Assembly (NCBI GenBank): GCA_035236585.1
Contig: CP141138.1
Span: 30,577,437-30,641,436 of the forward strand
Direction of reading: 5' to 3'
Source of the DNA: Warburgia ugandensis
Lineage: Eukaryota; Streptophyta; Magnoliopsida; Canellales; Canellaceae
DNA length: 64,000 bases
Shown one piece after another: positions 1 through 11,978 of the stretch. Position numbers and translations under genes: made by a program. The notes beneath the pieces are model-generated. The model was not told the DNA's origin. It did no database searches and saw nothing but the letters and a program-made list of their open reading frames with translations. The number at the start of each line of letters is the position of its first letter. Positions within the stretch are counted from its first letter, which is position 1.

Positions 1-655
1 AATCAAATAAATATGAATCACCATGTCATCACAATGTACTTGTGGGCAAAGATTTTAACACAAAATTGATTCTCTAACATTTATGATGAAACTAGCAAAT
101 TATAAATATTTCTTAATAGCTGTGGACTAATTAAGAAATAAAAATAATTTTACCATTCCACCCTAATTAATTATAATAATATAATAAATTTCTGTGGTTA
201 AAAATTACTATATTAATATGTTTAAAAGAATTTGATTTCATTTAAAACTTAAAGTGATCAAAATTTTAATTAAATACTTGATATATGTATTATTATATTT
301 AAGGATGCTATGGCTATTCCTTAAATATTAAGTAATATTAATCACATGACATTGAGAAACTATAAATTAAATTAACACATTTCCATATAAGAACAACATA
401 AATTAAAACTAATTAATTTATCATGCTAATAATATCTTAAAAATAAAATTTAACTATTAACTCATTTAGAATATTTTCTAAATTAATAGCTTATTAATTC
501 AAATATTTTAATTTTCTACATGAACAATTTAAATCAATTATCATGAATCTAAAAGTTTAAGAACTTTATAAGGGGTGTACCAAGTCTTACCACAAAATCC
601 CCAACTTTTATTTATTTGTTTGTTTAATTATTTATTATTCTAATATTAAATATAT
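1..655. other. AT-rich intergenic DNA, no gene seen
   Basis: Very AT-rich sequence with stop codons in all frames. I see no coding similarity, RNA gene or recognisable transposon domain. Confidence 0.6.
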
Positions 656-661
656 TCCATT

Positions 662-910
662 GTATATATATATATATATATATTTCTCTCCCCCATCAAG
701 AAACCCTAATCTTCTTTCTTTAGAAAGCCAAAATAGAAACCTAAGATCCTGTATTCCCTTCTTCTCCACATCGTCATCTTCCTCTTAATGAAAAAATCAA
801 ACTTGAAACCCTTAATTCTTCTTCCCCTCATTCCCAAAACCCTGACTGAAAACCCTCTCTACTTTTTCTCTCTTTTTCTCACAAACACTGCCAACTACCA
901 AAAATCTATT
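662..910 (+). promoter_or_regulatory. TA repeat followed by promoter/5'UTR-like pyrimidine tract
   Basis: A run of about ten TA dinucleotides (about 662-682) is followed by a CT-rich stretch with aaaccctaa near 703 and similar aaaccct words near 800-850. Telo-box words of this kind and CT-rich leaders are common in plant promoters and 5'UTRs. No convincing reading frame follows, so this may be a relic promoter, an LTR leader or chance composition. Confidence 0.22.
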
Positions 911-2159
911 AGTAGTCATTTTCGAACAATAGCAAAAAGTAAGGCGGCTTTAGGGTAGTGAGATAATTTTGTGAGTTAACACCAGTCAACCACTCTTGCC
1001 ATCCACCTCAGTTGCATGAATAGATGTAATAAGGGCACCGAAAGCCGAAGAACCTGATGGTGAAAGATAGGGTCTCAAGAGGAGCAAAAAGATAGGAGAC
1101 ATTTGAGGGACGTGTTGCCTATGCATCGTGTCCATTACGTTGGGGAAGCTGCTATTAGAGAGAGATGATTAGGTGTGACTAGCCAAATTAGGTGACCATG
1201 ATGGTCGGCTGTGCCCTATGGGGAAGAAACAGGGAGTGAAAAATGGGTGGGGTTTTCTGATCAAGTTTGGTCAAAGGGGGGAATAATGACATGGGAAGTG
1301 GAGAGGTGGTGCAGCTAGCATATAATGTTGATTGAACAGATTGAACAAAAGAAAAATAGGGGAAAGGGGAGTTGTGGCCATTGCTTAAGCAAGCATGCCA
1401 GATCGGCAAGAAAAGTAGGCAGGAGATTGGCCTTTTGTTATGATCCAATTCTTTCTTTGTTCTCTATAGTCCATGGTGTGGCTATGTCTGGGTTTGAATA
1501 GGCAATTCGTTTGGGTCAAAGTTATTAGTGATCGGTCTCATGATCGGAGACCTGAAACCCTAACAGATTGGTTGTTGATTCTTTCGTTTAAAGCTAGAAA
1601 TACAAATTCCACTTTTCCTTTGTTCTTCAAGGAAGATCTAGACAACTATAGCAAGATCATTTGATAGTTAGGTTAGCAAATCTGATTCCTTTTTCTCTTC
1701 TTCATGTACAACTGGAGAGAAGCATTAGTATAATGTTCTTTGTAATTCTAATTCTATTTTGTGCTTGTCAGTATGGAGGGGTTGTCAAAGTTGGAGAAGA
1801 TCGGCCTTACTAGATGAAGACTCAATTCTATCTCTTCCTCCATCACACATTTCTTAATGTAAGTTAGCCTCTTGATTTACCTATCTTTTAACTTTCCAAA
1901 TAGATTATTTTGGTGATCTATTAAACATAAAATAGAAGATTGCTAAGTAGAGGAATACAGCTCTAATACCACATGTAAACCTATCTACTTGATGTTTACA
2001 TATATATGGAAAACAATTGGTGAAGGTGACAAAAAACATACCTCCACCCATAGCAATAGATCCATAGTAGCTTTTAAGAGATCTTCCAATTCTTTGCACT
2101 TCATAGTGATGGAGAACCAAAGCCAATAGTAGCTCTGAATTGTTAGAATTTAGTACCCT
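911..2159. other. Unassigned stretch, no supported gene
   Basis: Somewhat richer in GC than its surroundings. The short open frames here (63-89 codons) have no recognisable domain, start context or homologous neighbour. The 3' non-coding tail of the LINE to the right may lie within 1870-2330, but I could not find a clear poly-T boundary or target duplication. Confidence 0.45.
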
Positions 2160-2329
2160 TGACTTATCTTTCATGGTGGTTATCCTTCCACCAAGGATAC
2201 TAAATGTCTAAAATAGTTATTTACAATAAACTGTCACTACCAATAGTATTTAGACTATTAATAGGGCACCTATCATCACCATAATGCCCATGTTCATTTT
2301 GAATCAATATGTTTAGGACCACAAAAGAA

Positions 2330-5134
2330 TAAAAAAATTCTAACAATAGAAGCTTCTTTATTTGTAGCTAATCTAAATAACCTTGGGTAATGATTCATGA
2401 GAGGAACTCCTCCAATCCAAATGTCACACTAGAATCTAATCAGATTTCCATTTCTAGCATGAAACAAATTGAATAATTAAAGGATGGAATAATTTTTTGA
2501 ATTTAACCCTAGGACCAACTCTACCTCTTAGAACTCTACAAATTGGTAACCACCCACACCATTGGGATAGGTAAAGTGTGTCTATGATTTTTTTTCACGG
2601 ATCACACCTCTCCCCTTCATACCTCCAAAGCCACTTAGGTAACAAGCATAATTGAATCCCTTAATGGATATCAGGCCTAACCGACCTTCCACTTTAGGTC
2701 TGCGCATAGACTCTCAACAAAGAAAATGGTATTTCTTTTGATTTGGAGAGTCATTCAATAGGAACCTTTTCATTACTTCTCAATTTAATAAGGAACATAG
2801 GCTGGGCATATAAACACTAAAAGAAACTCAGTGCAAAGATTACAAAGTACTACTTTATGAGAGTAATACTTCTAGCAACTAATAAGTTCATCCTCTTCCA
2901 GTAAGGGGCCTCCAATTAGACAAAGGTAAAGCTAAATAAGAAGTTCGAAATAAACTAACATTACAACCAATAGCTTGGGTAAAAACCATTAACTGTTGGT
3001 CATCGATGTTACCTCCCATCACTGTTGATTTGGACAAATCGATACTTTTGGAAAAATTGATACTTTGGCTTTGACTACTTAGAAAGATCTAAGAACAAAG
3101 TTTCAATTCAAACCCCGTTCAATAGAAAGACCAAAAATAAGAAAATTGTTAGCAAATTGAAGCGTGGATAATTTCCACCTCTCCTATTCTTGGTCTGAAA
3201 CCTTGGATCCATCTTAGGGGAGAAGCTTCTAAATTTTTTTTGTTTCAGGCCTTTAGTAGCTTGAAAGAATCCTATTAGAGAACCATTAATTAAAATGGAG
3301 ATCCATGAGTTACACATCAAAGCACCCAACTAGTCCATTTTTGACAAAATCCCATCCTCAACATCAAGTACTTCAAAAGATTCTAATCTACCTTATCATA
3401 AGTCTTTTCAGGGTCATCTTTACAAACTAAGATTTCTTTTATTTCTCTAAATGAACCAAGAATAACCTCATTAGCAATGAGTGGCCCATCAATAATTTGT
3501 CTATTCCTAACAAAAGCAAATTAGTCATGAGATGTGAATTCAGGAAGAACAATTTTTATTCTATCTGTAAGGAGCTTAGAAACAATATTATACATATTCA
3601 TATGACCAATAAGATATATTGGTCTAAAGTCTTTGATAGTTTCAGTTCCCTCAACTTTAGGAGCAAGAGCAATGAATGAGGACCCAAATACATTACCCAT
3701 ATCCACTTCATTTGAGACCTGTTGAACAAACTCCCAAAAATCAACTATAAACAACTTTTAGAAGTACTAATAAAAGGCCAAGAAATACCCAACTATACAA
3801 GGGGCATCATTAGGTTTAACTTTTTTAACTTCCTTATTCAATTTCTTAATAGAGAAATGCCTTTCAAGAAACCTTGCACTAGAGTCTCCAAGTTGATTAA
3901 ACTACAACATGAATTCTTCCACATGAGAAGAAGCTTTTAAAGTACTCAACAATCTCTTCCTCTATCATTACTTGATCCTCTATCCACACTTTATGAATTC
4001 TTTCTTTTCTTTTTAAAGGTTGTTGTATGAAGACATTTAGTATTTTTGTTGCTCAATTTGGTCCATTTAGTTCTAGCCCTTTTTCCATTTAATTTGCTCT
4101 AGTATTTAAGTTCATGTTTTAGCTTGTCTCTCAACTCCTTTTCTAGAGAATCATCAACAGAAATGAATTGATTCATTTGTTCCTTTACCCAAGAAAAGTT
4201 ATTTCTATGTTTCATGGTACAATCATTAATCCTGTAAATTTCTACAATAAATTAGGTAGGTATCTTTCTCATCCAACTCCATTTTTACAATGATAAACTT
4301 ATGTTTCCTTCCAATTGCCCTTCCTTTCTTTAGTCTGCTATTGCTATTATAGCTTCTTTTTGAGAAAACAAAGTCTAAACTAGAATTGAACAACATCATT
4401 ACCTAACTCTGGAGTATCCTTCCTCTAGTTACCCACTAATTCTTCAAAGTTTGGCTCTTTGGATCATTCAAATTCAAACCTCAAAGGTTAAAGACCCCAA
4501 TTCCTTTTCCACAACCTCTAATGCCATAGGCCAATGATTTGATGTTAACTTCTTTAGTCTAATTTAAGAACTACTCACAAATAAGAAATCTATCTAGTGT
4601 GGTCATTCATAAAGGATTTTGCTAGTCCCCCCTGTAAATGTGCCCTTGCCATTGAAAGATCCGCTAACTTCTCCTCAAGAAAATTACTTGTCTAACATTC
4701 CTTGAGTTATAGAGGTACTATTTAGTCTCTCACAAGCCCTCTTGGTTGAATTAAGATCTACACAAATACTCCAAGGCCGCTACCATCTCTACGTAATTGT
4801 TCTTAATTCATCCAATAAGTACCAATGCAATGTTATCCAATTTTGATCTAAGCAGTACTCAGATAGAGAAATTAGCAAACCATGAAGCCCTCCTAGCAAA
4901 TTTAGTAGAATCTCATGCCACTAGAATACCCCTAGAAACCCTCACTGAATTCATAGCTTCCCATTCATAGACTGATAAACTAGAGATCTATCTAATTAGT
5001 GAACCACTAATCTCAATAACTTTCATTTCGTTCAAAGAAAATTCCCAATGTTTATGAACCAACATAAACTTTTTGATCCAAAATCTCTTCTCCTTATCAT
5101 CTGACCTTCTCACATTCCAAGTTACAATCTTCAT
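2330..5134 (-). pseudogene. LINE ORF2: endonuclease and reverse transcriptase, broken
   Basis: The start at 5134 gives MKIVTWNVRRSDDKEKRFWI, the classic first strand of plant L1 endonucleases (usual form MKIxTWNVRGL). Near 4560-4500 the order 'D-x-F ... NHWPMALE ... GSLTFEV' matches the C-terminal catalytic SDHxP-type block. RT pieces follow: SFIALAPKVEGTETIKDFRP (3754-3521 piece), then NRQIIDGPLIANEV and KTYDKVD* near 3490-3390. In the last, a conserved Trp is now TAG. Next is ILINGSLIGFFQATKGL (3329-3108 piece). The C-terminal region shows LLPKWLWRYEGER (near 2650) and PLMNHYPRLFRLATNKEAS (near 2400-2340). The catalytic FADD block was not recovered. No single frame spans the gene, and many changes are G-to-A or C-to-T transitions. 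Confidence 0.82.
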
Positions 5135-5149
5135 TGACAACTACAAGTA

Positions 5150-6649
5150 ATTTCACCCAATTGTAACCAAATCAATATTAGGACTCCGCAAACAAAGAGG
5201 CATCCCTTCACCATCCTCCATACTTTTATAAAAAGCATGAAGTTCCACCTTTGAACCATCAACTACAAGTCCCAATTCTTTTCCTTTCTTCATATGTCTA
5301 CTAATTAGACAAAGGGGATATGTTGTACCTTGAAAACCTCTAATTTTTGCAGAAAACTCATTAGTTCTATTATCATCCTGAAAATCCCCCTTAGGAATCA
5401 TCTACTATGGAAATGAGGCTAACAAAGATAGTGAACCCATCTGAGAGAGAGGACCAGAGTGATAGGGTACAACTATTTGCATAGAGAGAGTAGAAGTACT
5501 ACAGGAAGATGGAGGAGTGTATGCTAAGCTCTAATAGCACCCAAAGCAAGGAGCTTGGGATGGTTGAAGAGAAGGAGAAAGATGAAAAGGAGGAAGTAGG
5601 ACACGACAAAGAAGGGGGAACAAATATTGAAGAATGAGAAATAGAGGGAAGTGAAGGACTCATGACAAGCATAGTAATTTATTCCATTAAAATTTGAGGA
5701 AATTTATAAGAATACCCTCCATCTAATTATTGTTGGTCTTCCCTTTCCAATATGTAAAAAGTATCATATCAATTTATTGATCATATGTCCATCTTCAGCT
5801 CTCAATTGAGATATAAGTACCATCAATCAAATTCAAAATAGACAATGAAGAAGAAAAATCAAGGGTTCTCATTGAGCCTAAAAGAAAACAATTAATATCA
5901 TTATAGGAAGCATGATGTAAGAAGAATGAGGAAAAAATCTTGATTTAATACTGGGAGTGTTAGTTGAAAGTAGAATGCTAGAAAGAGAGCTCATCATTCT
6001 AGACTAATTATGAGAAATAGAGACTTTGAATATCTTCCAAAACTATCAGTCCTTTTTAGCTTAGCCACCATTGGAGAAGAATCATTCTTATATTCCAACC
6101 AGCTCTCATTGTGGACTACTAGTACATCCAATGTTGGACGATGATCCTTTAACCTATGTGAGACATTGAGTTCATGCAATGGATTAGTATTCATCATTTG
6201 ATTCTTAGGGACATTAACATCCTAATCTTGGAACCCATCCTTAGTCTTGTCCTATAAATGTGCAGGAGAAAGACCTTGTGCAACTCCAATAGATTTCTTA
6301 GGACAAGATAAACTAGTGACATTCTCAATCATATCATCATCTAGGCTATTGTCAAAATCATTTCTCTACTCAGAAGGAAACATCTTAGCAGTAGTTGAAT
6401 AAAGAGACTTTGGGTCAGAAAGAATCACTCTAGTGAAGGTTATAACCAATTCCTTTATGCAAAATACAAACACCAAGTATTCCTTAAGAATCTTAAAATT
6501 GGATTTAACCATAACAATAATTTCAATGTTTGATTTGCCAATGGAAAAAACATGGCAACAAAAAAACTACCTCACTAAAATGTTTTGCAGTAGAGGAGAA
6601 AGTTAGATAATCTCATAATTGCAAAGAAATTCCTTATGTTTCCAACCAA
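5150..6649 (-). pseudogene. LINE ORF1-like region, degenerate
   Basis: Lies directly upstream of the endonuclease start on the same strand. Longer open pieces are at 5994-6197 and 5153-5401. The first contains ESWLEYKNDSSPMVAKLK, a Ser-Pro linker-like stretch of the sort found between the RNA-binding part and the endonuclease in plant L1 elements. Near 6500 the frame reads MVKSNFKILKEYLVFVF. I cannot see an intact RNA-binding domain or zinc knuckle. Assignment rests mainly on position and strand; similarity alone would be weak. Confidence 0.45.
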
Positions 6650-7160
6650 CACTACTAGATAGGATGGTTTTAAAGACAATTAAAAACTTGTATCTAAGAT
6701 GGTTCAAAAACCATCTTCTATCTAGTCATCTTTGAAAATCAATAGCTTTTAAAGACGGTTACAAAATCTCTAAAAAGTGCTCAATATTAAAGATGGTTAC
6801 ATAATCATCTTAAAAGTCCTTAATTTTATAGATGATTAGGAAAACCATCATTAAAAGCAACACTTCTTATGACAGTTACCTATAAACATCTTTAAAATTG
6901 ACAATTTTGTACAAAAACTTAATCACTTCAAAAGACTGTCCTAGCTAACCATCTTTAAAAAGACCATAATCTTAAAGACAGTTATAAAAACTCATCTTAA
7001 AAAATGTACACTTTTAAAGTTGTTTGATTGAAATTGTCTTTAAAAGTATGTACTCTTAAACATAGTTTACCGAAATCAATCTTAAACATGCATGCATTTA
7101 AAGATGGTTTCATCTTACCGTCTTTAAAAACTCTAGAATTGTTTTTGTTAGCTGCTATAT
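6650..7160 (+). mobile_element. CACTA (En/Spm) element terminus with subterminal repeats
   Basis: Begins at 6650 with CACTACTAGAT, a standard plant CACTA inverted-repeat end. About 480 bp follow, packed with both orientations of a short word, roughly aaagaYggtt and its complement, at irregular 20-60 bp spacing. Such subterminal repeats bind the element's own transposase in known En/Spm elements. I found no matching opposite end and no transposase up to H, so this is a truncated or internally deleted copy. It cuts into the LINE. Confidence 0.7.
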
Positions 7161-8449
7161 GGTAATATTAAAATTTTATTACATTTTTCCTAAACATTCA
7201 TTGATAGTACATCCACTTCCATTGTGACGTCCACATTCAACATCAATAGCATGTTCACTTCCAACATAAATATTCAAAGATGTAATATGAGGAATATTGC
7301 AATTCTAATATAATTATAATAAATTGGGGTATTTTTTATTTTTCTTTCTTTTTTCTCTATTATCTTTCATCAATTTACTTAAGACTAAGTGGTGGATAGG
7401 CATCGAGTAAATAACTAATACGTTGGTTCATTTGATTAGCTCAAGAAGCTAGTAAATGTGCTATGGTCGTGAATTGGACAAGTAGGAAGTGTAAATGGTG
7501 ATTAAATGAATAAGTTATATGTGTATGTCCCTAGAAGGTAAATAATTGATAACGGGTGACTAAATGAAAAAGGAGAGAAGAAATAAATAATATAATAATT
7601 TGCTAGGTCTAGGGTTTAGGAAGACCAAATGATGATCAAGACAAGTCTAAATGATAGGAGCTAGGTGGATGATGCTTAATGAATAGCATACAATGAATTA
7701 TATACCATGAAATAAATACCCTAGGAATGATTAATAAGTGATGATGATGCTCATGTCATGCATGAAAACAAGATATATGGGATAGAGTGTATGAATGGAG
7801 GCTAAAAGCAATCTATGCCATGATGGGAAATAAGACCTAGGTAAGCAAAGTGGAGGCTCATCACATGGCCTTATGATGATCATGGGAATTTTATCTTAGG
7901 GCAGCCCACCCAAGCATGGAGACACCAACACATGAAGGGGCTAACCACACATGAGGGTAGCACTCCATGAACCACCATGACACCCCATTTGAGCTAGCAA
8001 AGAGGAGAGATATAAAACATATTAAAGGGAACTCTCCTAGACTGTTAGCTCCATGCGTCCACCCTAGGGAGTAGATGTTCCTAATTGAGAAACCTAAGAG
8101 AGGAGAGGAGAAACTAAAGGTGAAGAAGAAGAACTAGAGGAAAGAGAGGAAGCTAGGGGAAGAAGAAGAGAGGGATGAGACGTAACTAAGGAGTACCTTA
8201 CACACCTTGAAGCTTGGAAAGTCCAAAGTTTTGAAGCTCAAGATCACCACCTATGCATGCTGATTTGGATCACTCATACCAAATATGGGAACACTAGGAA
8301 ATCCACTAACATGATCATGACTATATTCTATAAAAACTTGAAAAACAAAAATTTGAGTTTTTTAATGATTTTATGAATGTGATCATGCATGTGATTTTGG
8401 TAGTGATTCATGGATGATTAACATGAATCTATGATTGGAATGCGATGCT
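7161..8449. other. Unassigned, possibly LTR-like
   Basis: No coding similarity. The segment contains tataaaa at 8011-8017, followed by purine-rich leader-like sequence (8095-8185), the composition of a plant LTR promoter. I found no partner LTR in the window to prove it. The first few hundred bases may still belong to the CACTA element. Confidence 0.35.
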
Positions 8450-10990
8450 TAACATGATTGCTTTTGGGATAGAAATGAGGTAGAAAGCATGCTAAGAAAA
8501 TGATGACTTTGAAAGGGAGTAAATGGCATCACTTTTGGTTGGTTTAAGTGACTTTTTCTTTTTGCATTAGAAGCTAGTCCACGGTAATTATATAATTAAT
8601 CATATTTTTCTAAGATTTAATTAGGAATTTTCACTTTTTGTAGGAAGTAAGATGGTAATCCAATGGTCAACATTGATCTAGATGAAACTGAATATCAAGA
8701 TCAAAAGATCGAGTCAAAGCCTCAAAATCATCACCTCAACATAAACCCAAGGCCAAGATCATGTTGTGGACTAGTAATGGATGTGATTAACGGAGCTAAA
8801 GATGGTCAAAGTGGGCCCATGAAGCAAGCCATGCATTCCCACCACCTTTGCATGGAAACCACTTGAGCTACCTTAGCTATATAAGCCATGAAAGAAGGTG
8901 ACAAGCTGAAGAATTCAAGCCAAACCATACAAGACACTTAAGCCAAGGATGAAGTCAAGAAAGCTTCCTAATCCAGCCATGAAGCTTAGCCAATGAAGCC
9001 TTCAAAGTTAGCCATCTAAGCCATCAAGCTAAGCTAAATGAAGGCCAGGATTGGAGGAGATTCAAGAGAGTTATCCATGAGATATTTTGAAGATAATTAA
9101 GTAAAAATATATTAAAATAATATGGCATGTGGACCAATGGGATAAGAGCATTTAATTTTTAGTGTTTTTCTCACTATTTCCTTCATTTTCACCTAACCCG
9201 TAAGATGCACTATGAATTTCCAAAACTCTATCTCATTCCACTTCTTACGAAACTCCCCAACCAACCAAATTTCTTCACCTAACACCCTCCACCTCTTTCC
9301 AAACCATTCCCCATCCACTTTCCTATTTCCTAAAACATTCAATGACTTTGGAAGGGGGGAGACACCCCTTCCTAAAAAGGTGGTGTTTCCCACCTACTCC
9401 CATCCTTAAGGCTCTCCCCCTGTTCCTCACTTTCCTATTTGATGTCTACTCTTTTCCCCCATCCTAGGAATTCATTTTGATACTATTTAATCCCCACCAT
9501 ACCTTAGTATTAGGTTACCCTACAAAAATAGTAAAAATTATAAAACCAGCCCAAAACTTAAGCAAAAGACACACATTTTAACTTAGGAAAAGATGTCTCT
9601 TTGGGGTACTACCACTTTCTTCCAAGGTTTTTGCTCCTTCCTCAACTGTTCAACCTAGGAATTTTGGGGTTTTGATTCGTCTTTGATGGTTGGTTAGCTT
9701 CATCATTCTCTTTATTGGAATTTACTTCTTTTCATGTTAGTTTACTTTGTTTTCCTTTATCTTTATTTGCTTTTAAACTAAGATTCAAGGCTGGTTTTCT
9801 CTTAGAGTGACAGCCAAGGAAAGTGAACTTGAATCTAGTTTTGTTCTTTATCCTTTATTGCATCTTTGTTCTCTTTTAGCCCTCTTAATTTTTCAGCTTT
9901 GGTTGCTTAAGTTCCATTAGTTGTTGCCGTAGTTTTCCATTAGATTTTATTTTGATTTCAAGCATGTTAGTTCATGAGTGAATGTTGGAACAATTGAAGA
10001 AGAACTTGGTTATAATTAGGGATTGATTGAGATTAAATGAACACAATTGTAATAGCATTTAAGTTTTAGATTTGGACTACATGTATGGAGTATTATGTTG
10101 ATGAACCTTTGATTTGATTCAATGAAGTTAGTTGGAAATTTCAATTCATGTTCAGGTCCAGCAGTCAATTATATTTGTTAATGAATGTTTTATTGCATTA
10201 GAAGTGATTAATTTTATGTTTTACATGTTCTATTCATTGAAAGTTTCAATTACCTTACTGCTGGAATTTCTTTCCATGAATGGTGTATGTTAATTAAAAG
10301 CACTATACAATCATATTCACTTCCCTTTTCAAGAACCCAATTAGATTGTTAGATAGATTAGTTAATGTTAGAAATATATTGATGCTTAGGTTTCCAAGGT
10401 AGTTGATTAAATCCACTCCTATCAAATGAATCATGCATACCATTCCATGGTCACATCCATATTACTTGGGTAGTTTTTCCTTTCATTGTTCATTATTGAT
10501 TGTTTTCCTTTATTTCTCTTGTTTATTTGTAGTTAGATTTCATTAATTTGCATCTTAATTAATTTGAAATGTGATTAATTTTGTCACCTTGCTAAAGTAG
10601 TTGATTTTGTTGCTTAGTTTTCATAGTTTTGCATGATTAAGAAAGTAGTTTGTTAAAGCATGTTTTCCTTAGATTAGTTGTTAATTTCATGTTTAGGAAA
10701 GTTGATAAATTGAAATTTTGGAAAGTTTCAATTTAGGAAAGTTATAAAATTAAAAAATTTTAATTTAGGAAAGTTTTAAATTTAGAAAGTGCATGTTTGA
10801 GGAAAGTTTTCCATTTAGCATGTTTCTTGTTTTTGCTTAGTTTCCAATTTCATGTTTTAATTTTCATTCTGAATTTAGGAAAAAAATTCACATAAAATTT
10901 AGCTAGGTTAGATAGTTTAAAGTAGGGATCACAACATCACATTAGTTCAACTCCTCATGGGGTCATCCTCACTAGCATACTTTATTGCAA
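8450..10990 (+). mobile_element. Family-1 LTR of element H (5' LTR, ends frayed)
   Basis: Homologous over most of its length to the isolated LTRs C (30042-32880, minus) and D (48194-50813). For example, attaatcatatttttcta near 8597 matches 48353. The block rich in 'aagccatgaagcttagcc' words (8880-9010) matches 48660-48790. The left edge is uncertain (8450-8550). The right edge lacks the final LTR bases: similarity to D stops near 10990, inside the conserved LTR-end signature, where gag sequence soon begins. Open frames of about 65 codons inside it have no support. Confidence 0.7.
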
Positions 10991-11044
10991 ACAACCCATG
11001 TCAGCTCTTAAGCCATAGCGAAGATAGATATGTAGATAAGACAA

Positions 11045-11290
11045 TGGTCAGCTAATGTACATAATAGAGGAATGGGTCAGTTCCCTAGTCAACCCATCCC
11101 TATCCCAAAGGGCCAATTTGAGATAGGGTCAAGTTCTCAAAACCTTAAACCTCATGAGCATGTGAAGTCTATAACCACCCTTAGGAGCGGTCATCAGATC
11201 GATAACAAAGTAGGGCAAACTGCACCGGAGAAAGAGGCAACCAAAACACATGAGAAAGCGAAAAGATAGAAAAACCCTATAGAACCTATA
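11045..11290 (+). pseudogene. Athila-type gag C-terminal remnant (element H)
   Basis: Reads ...FPSQPIPIPKGQFEIGSSS followed by HVKSITTLRSGHQIDNKVG. The 'TLRSG' block is the hallmark of the gag C-terminus just before the protease in Athila-lineage Ty3/gypsy elements. The first two-thirds of gag, including the capsid fold and zinc knuckle, is missing between the LTR and this piece. The same block is found on the minus strand in element G (near 24150). Confidence 0.75.
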
Positions 11291-11332
11291 GTGGAGGCAC
11301 CCTATATGCCTAAAGATCCTTTTCCTTAGTTA

Positions 11333-11970
11333 ATGAATAAGGCTAGAAAGGGAACAAACTTCAATGAGGTAATGGTGGTATTTAAACATGTCCAAATCAA
11401 TATTCCATTGCTCAATGCAATTAAAGACATCCTTGTCTATGCTAAGTTCTTAAAAGAGCTCTGTACAAGAAAAACAAAGCTAAATGTACAAAAGAAAGGT
11501 TTCATCAGCAAACAGGTAACCTCTTTGATTCAACATAAGACCCTATCGAAGTTTGGAAACTTAGAGTGTCCTACCATTTCTTGCATTATTGAAGATCCTG
11601 TCGTAGACAAGGCATTACTTATTGCCATACTCTATTTATGAGCAACTAAAGCTTCATGAGTTAAAACCAACCATTACCACATTGCAATTAGCTGATAGAT
11701 CTATCAAGATACCCTGTGGTTTGGTTGAAGATGTCTTGAGACGGGTGAACTAGTTCTATTACCTAGTTGACTTCATTGTACTAGACACCCAACCTATATC
11801 TAATCCTAGCAGTCAGATTCTAGTCATCCTTGGATGTCCATTCTTGGTGACATCCAATGCCATTATTAACTGTAGGAATGGTGTAATGAAATTGCCATTC
11901 AACAATATGAAAGTCAAGCTAAATGTCTTTAACACCGATCAGCAACATTTAGACCTCAATGATTCTTGCT
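11333..11970 (+). pseudogene. Athila-type aspartic protease region (element H)
   Basis: Opens with FKHVQINIPLLNAIKDIL and continues through YAKFLKELCTRK, CPTISCIIEDPVVDKALL and LADRSIKIPCGLVEDVL, the conserved order around the Athila protease. The catalytic segment expected as LDLGASVN between 11610 and 11640 is disrupted: a frame change and a stop leave no intact D-x-G triad. The function in an intact element would be gag-pol maturation. The neighbouring RT is in the same order and strand. Confidence 0.8.
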
Positions 11971-11978
11971 AAGTACAT

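Larger units (their letters stand above)
2160..6649 (-). mobile_element. Decayed L1-type LINE retrotransposon
   Basis: Minus-strand non-LTR element. In its own 5'-3' order: an ORF1-like region (about 6649-5150), an APE-type endonuclease start (5134 downward), reverse transcriptase blocks (about 4000-3100) and the C-terminal region of ORF2 (about 2720-2330). Stops and frameshifts lie throughout, so it is inactive. Its 5' side is cut at 6650 by a CACTA element end. The 3' limit is uncertain because similarity fades below about 2330. Confidence 0.8.

Noticed and set aside
1188-1664. Short frames of 86 and 63 codons as a possible host gene
   Set aside because: No domain, no supporting splice or start context, and no related copy; chance frames are common at this length.
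8663-8866. 67-codon frame in LTR of H
   Set aside because: The equivalent sequence in D (48440-48620) is frameshifted and stopped; it is LTR sequence.
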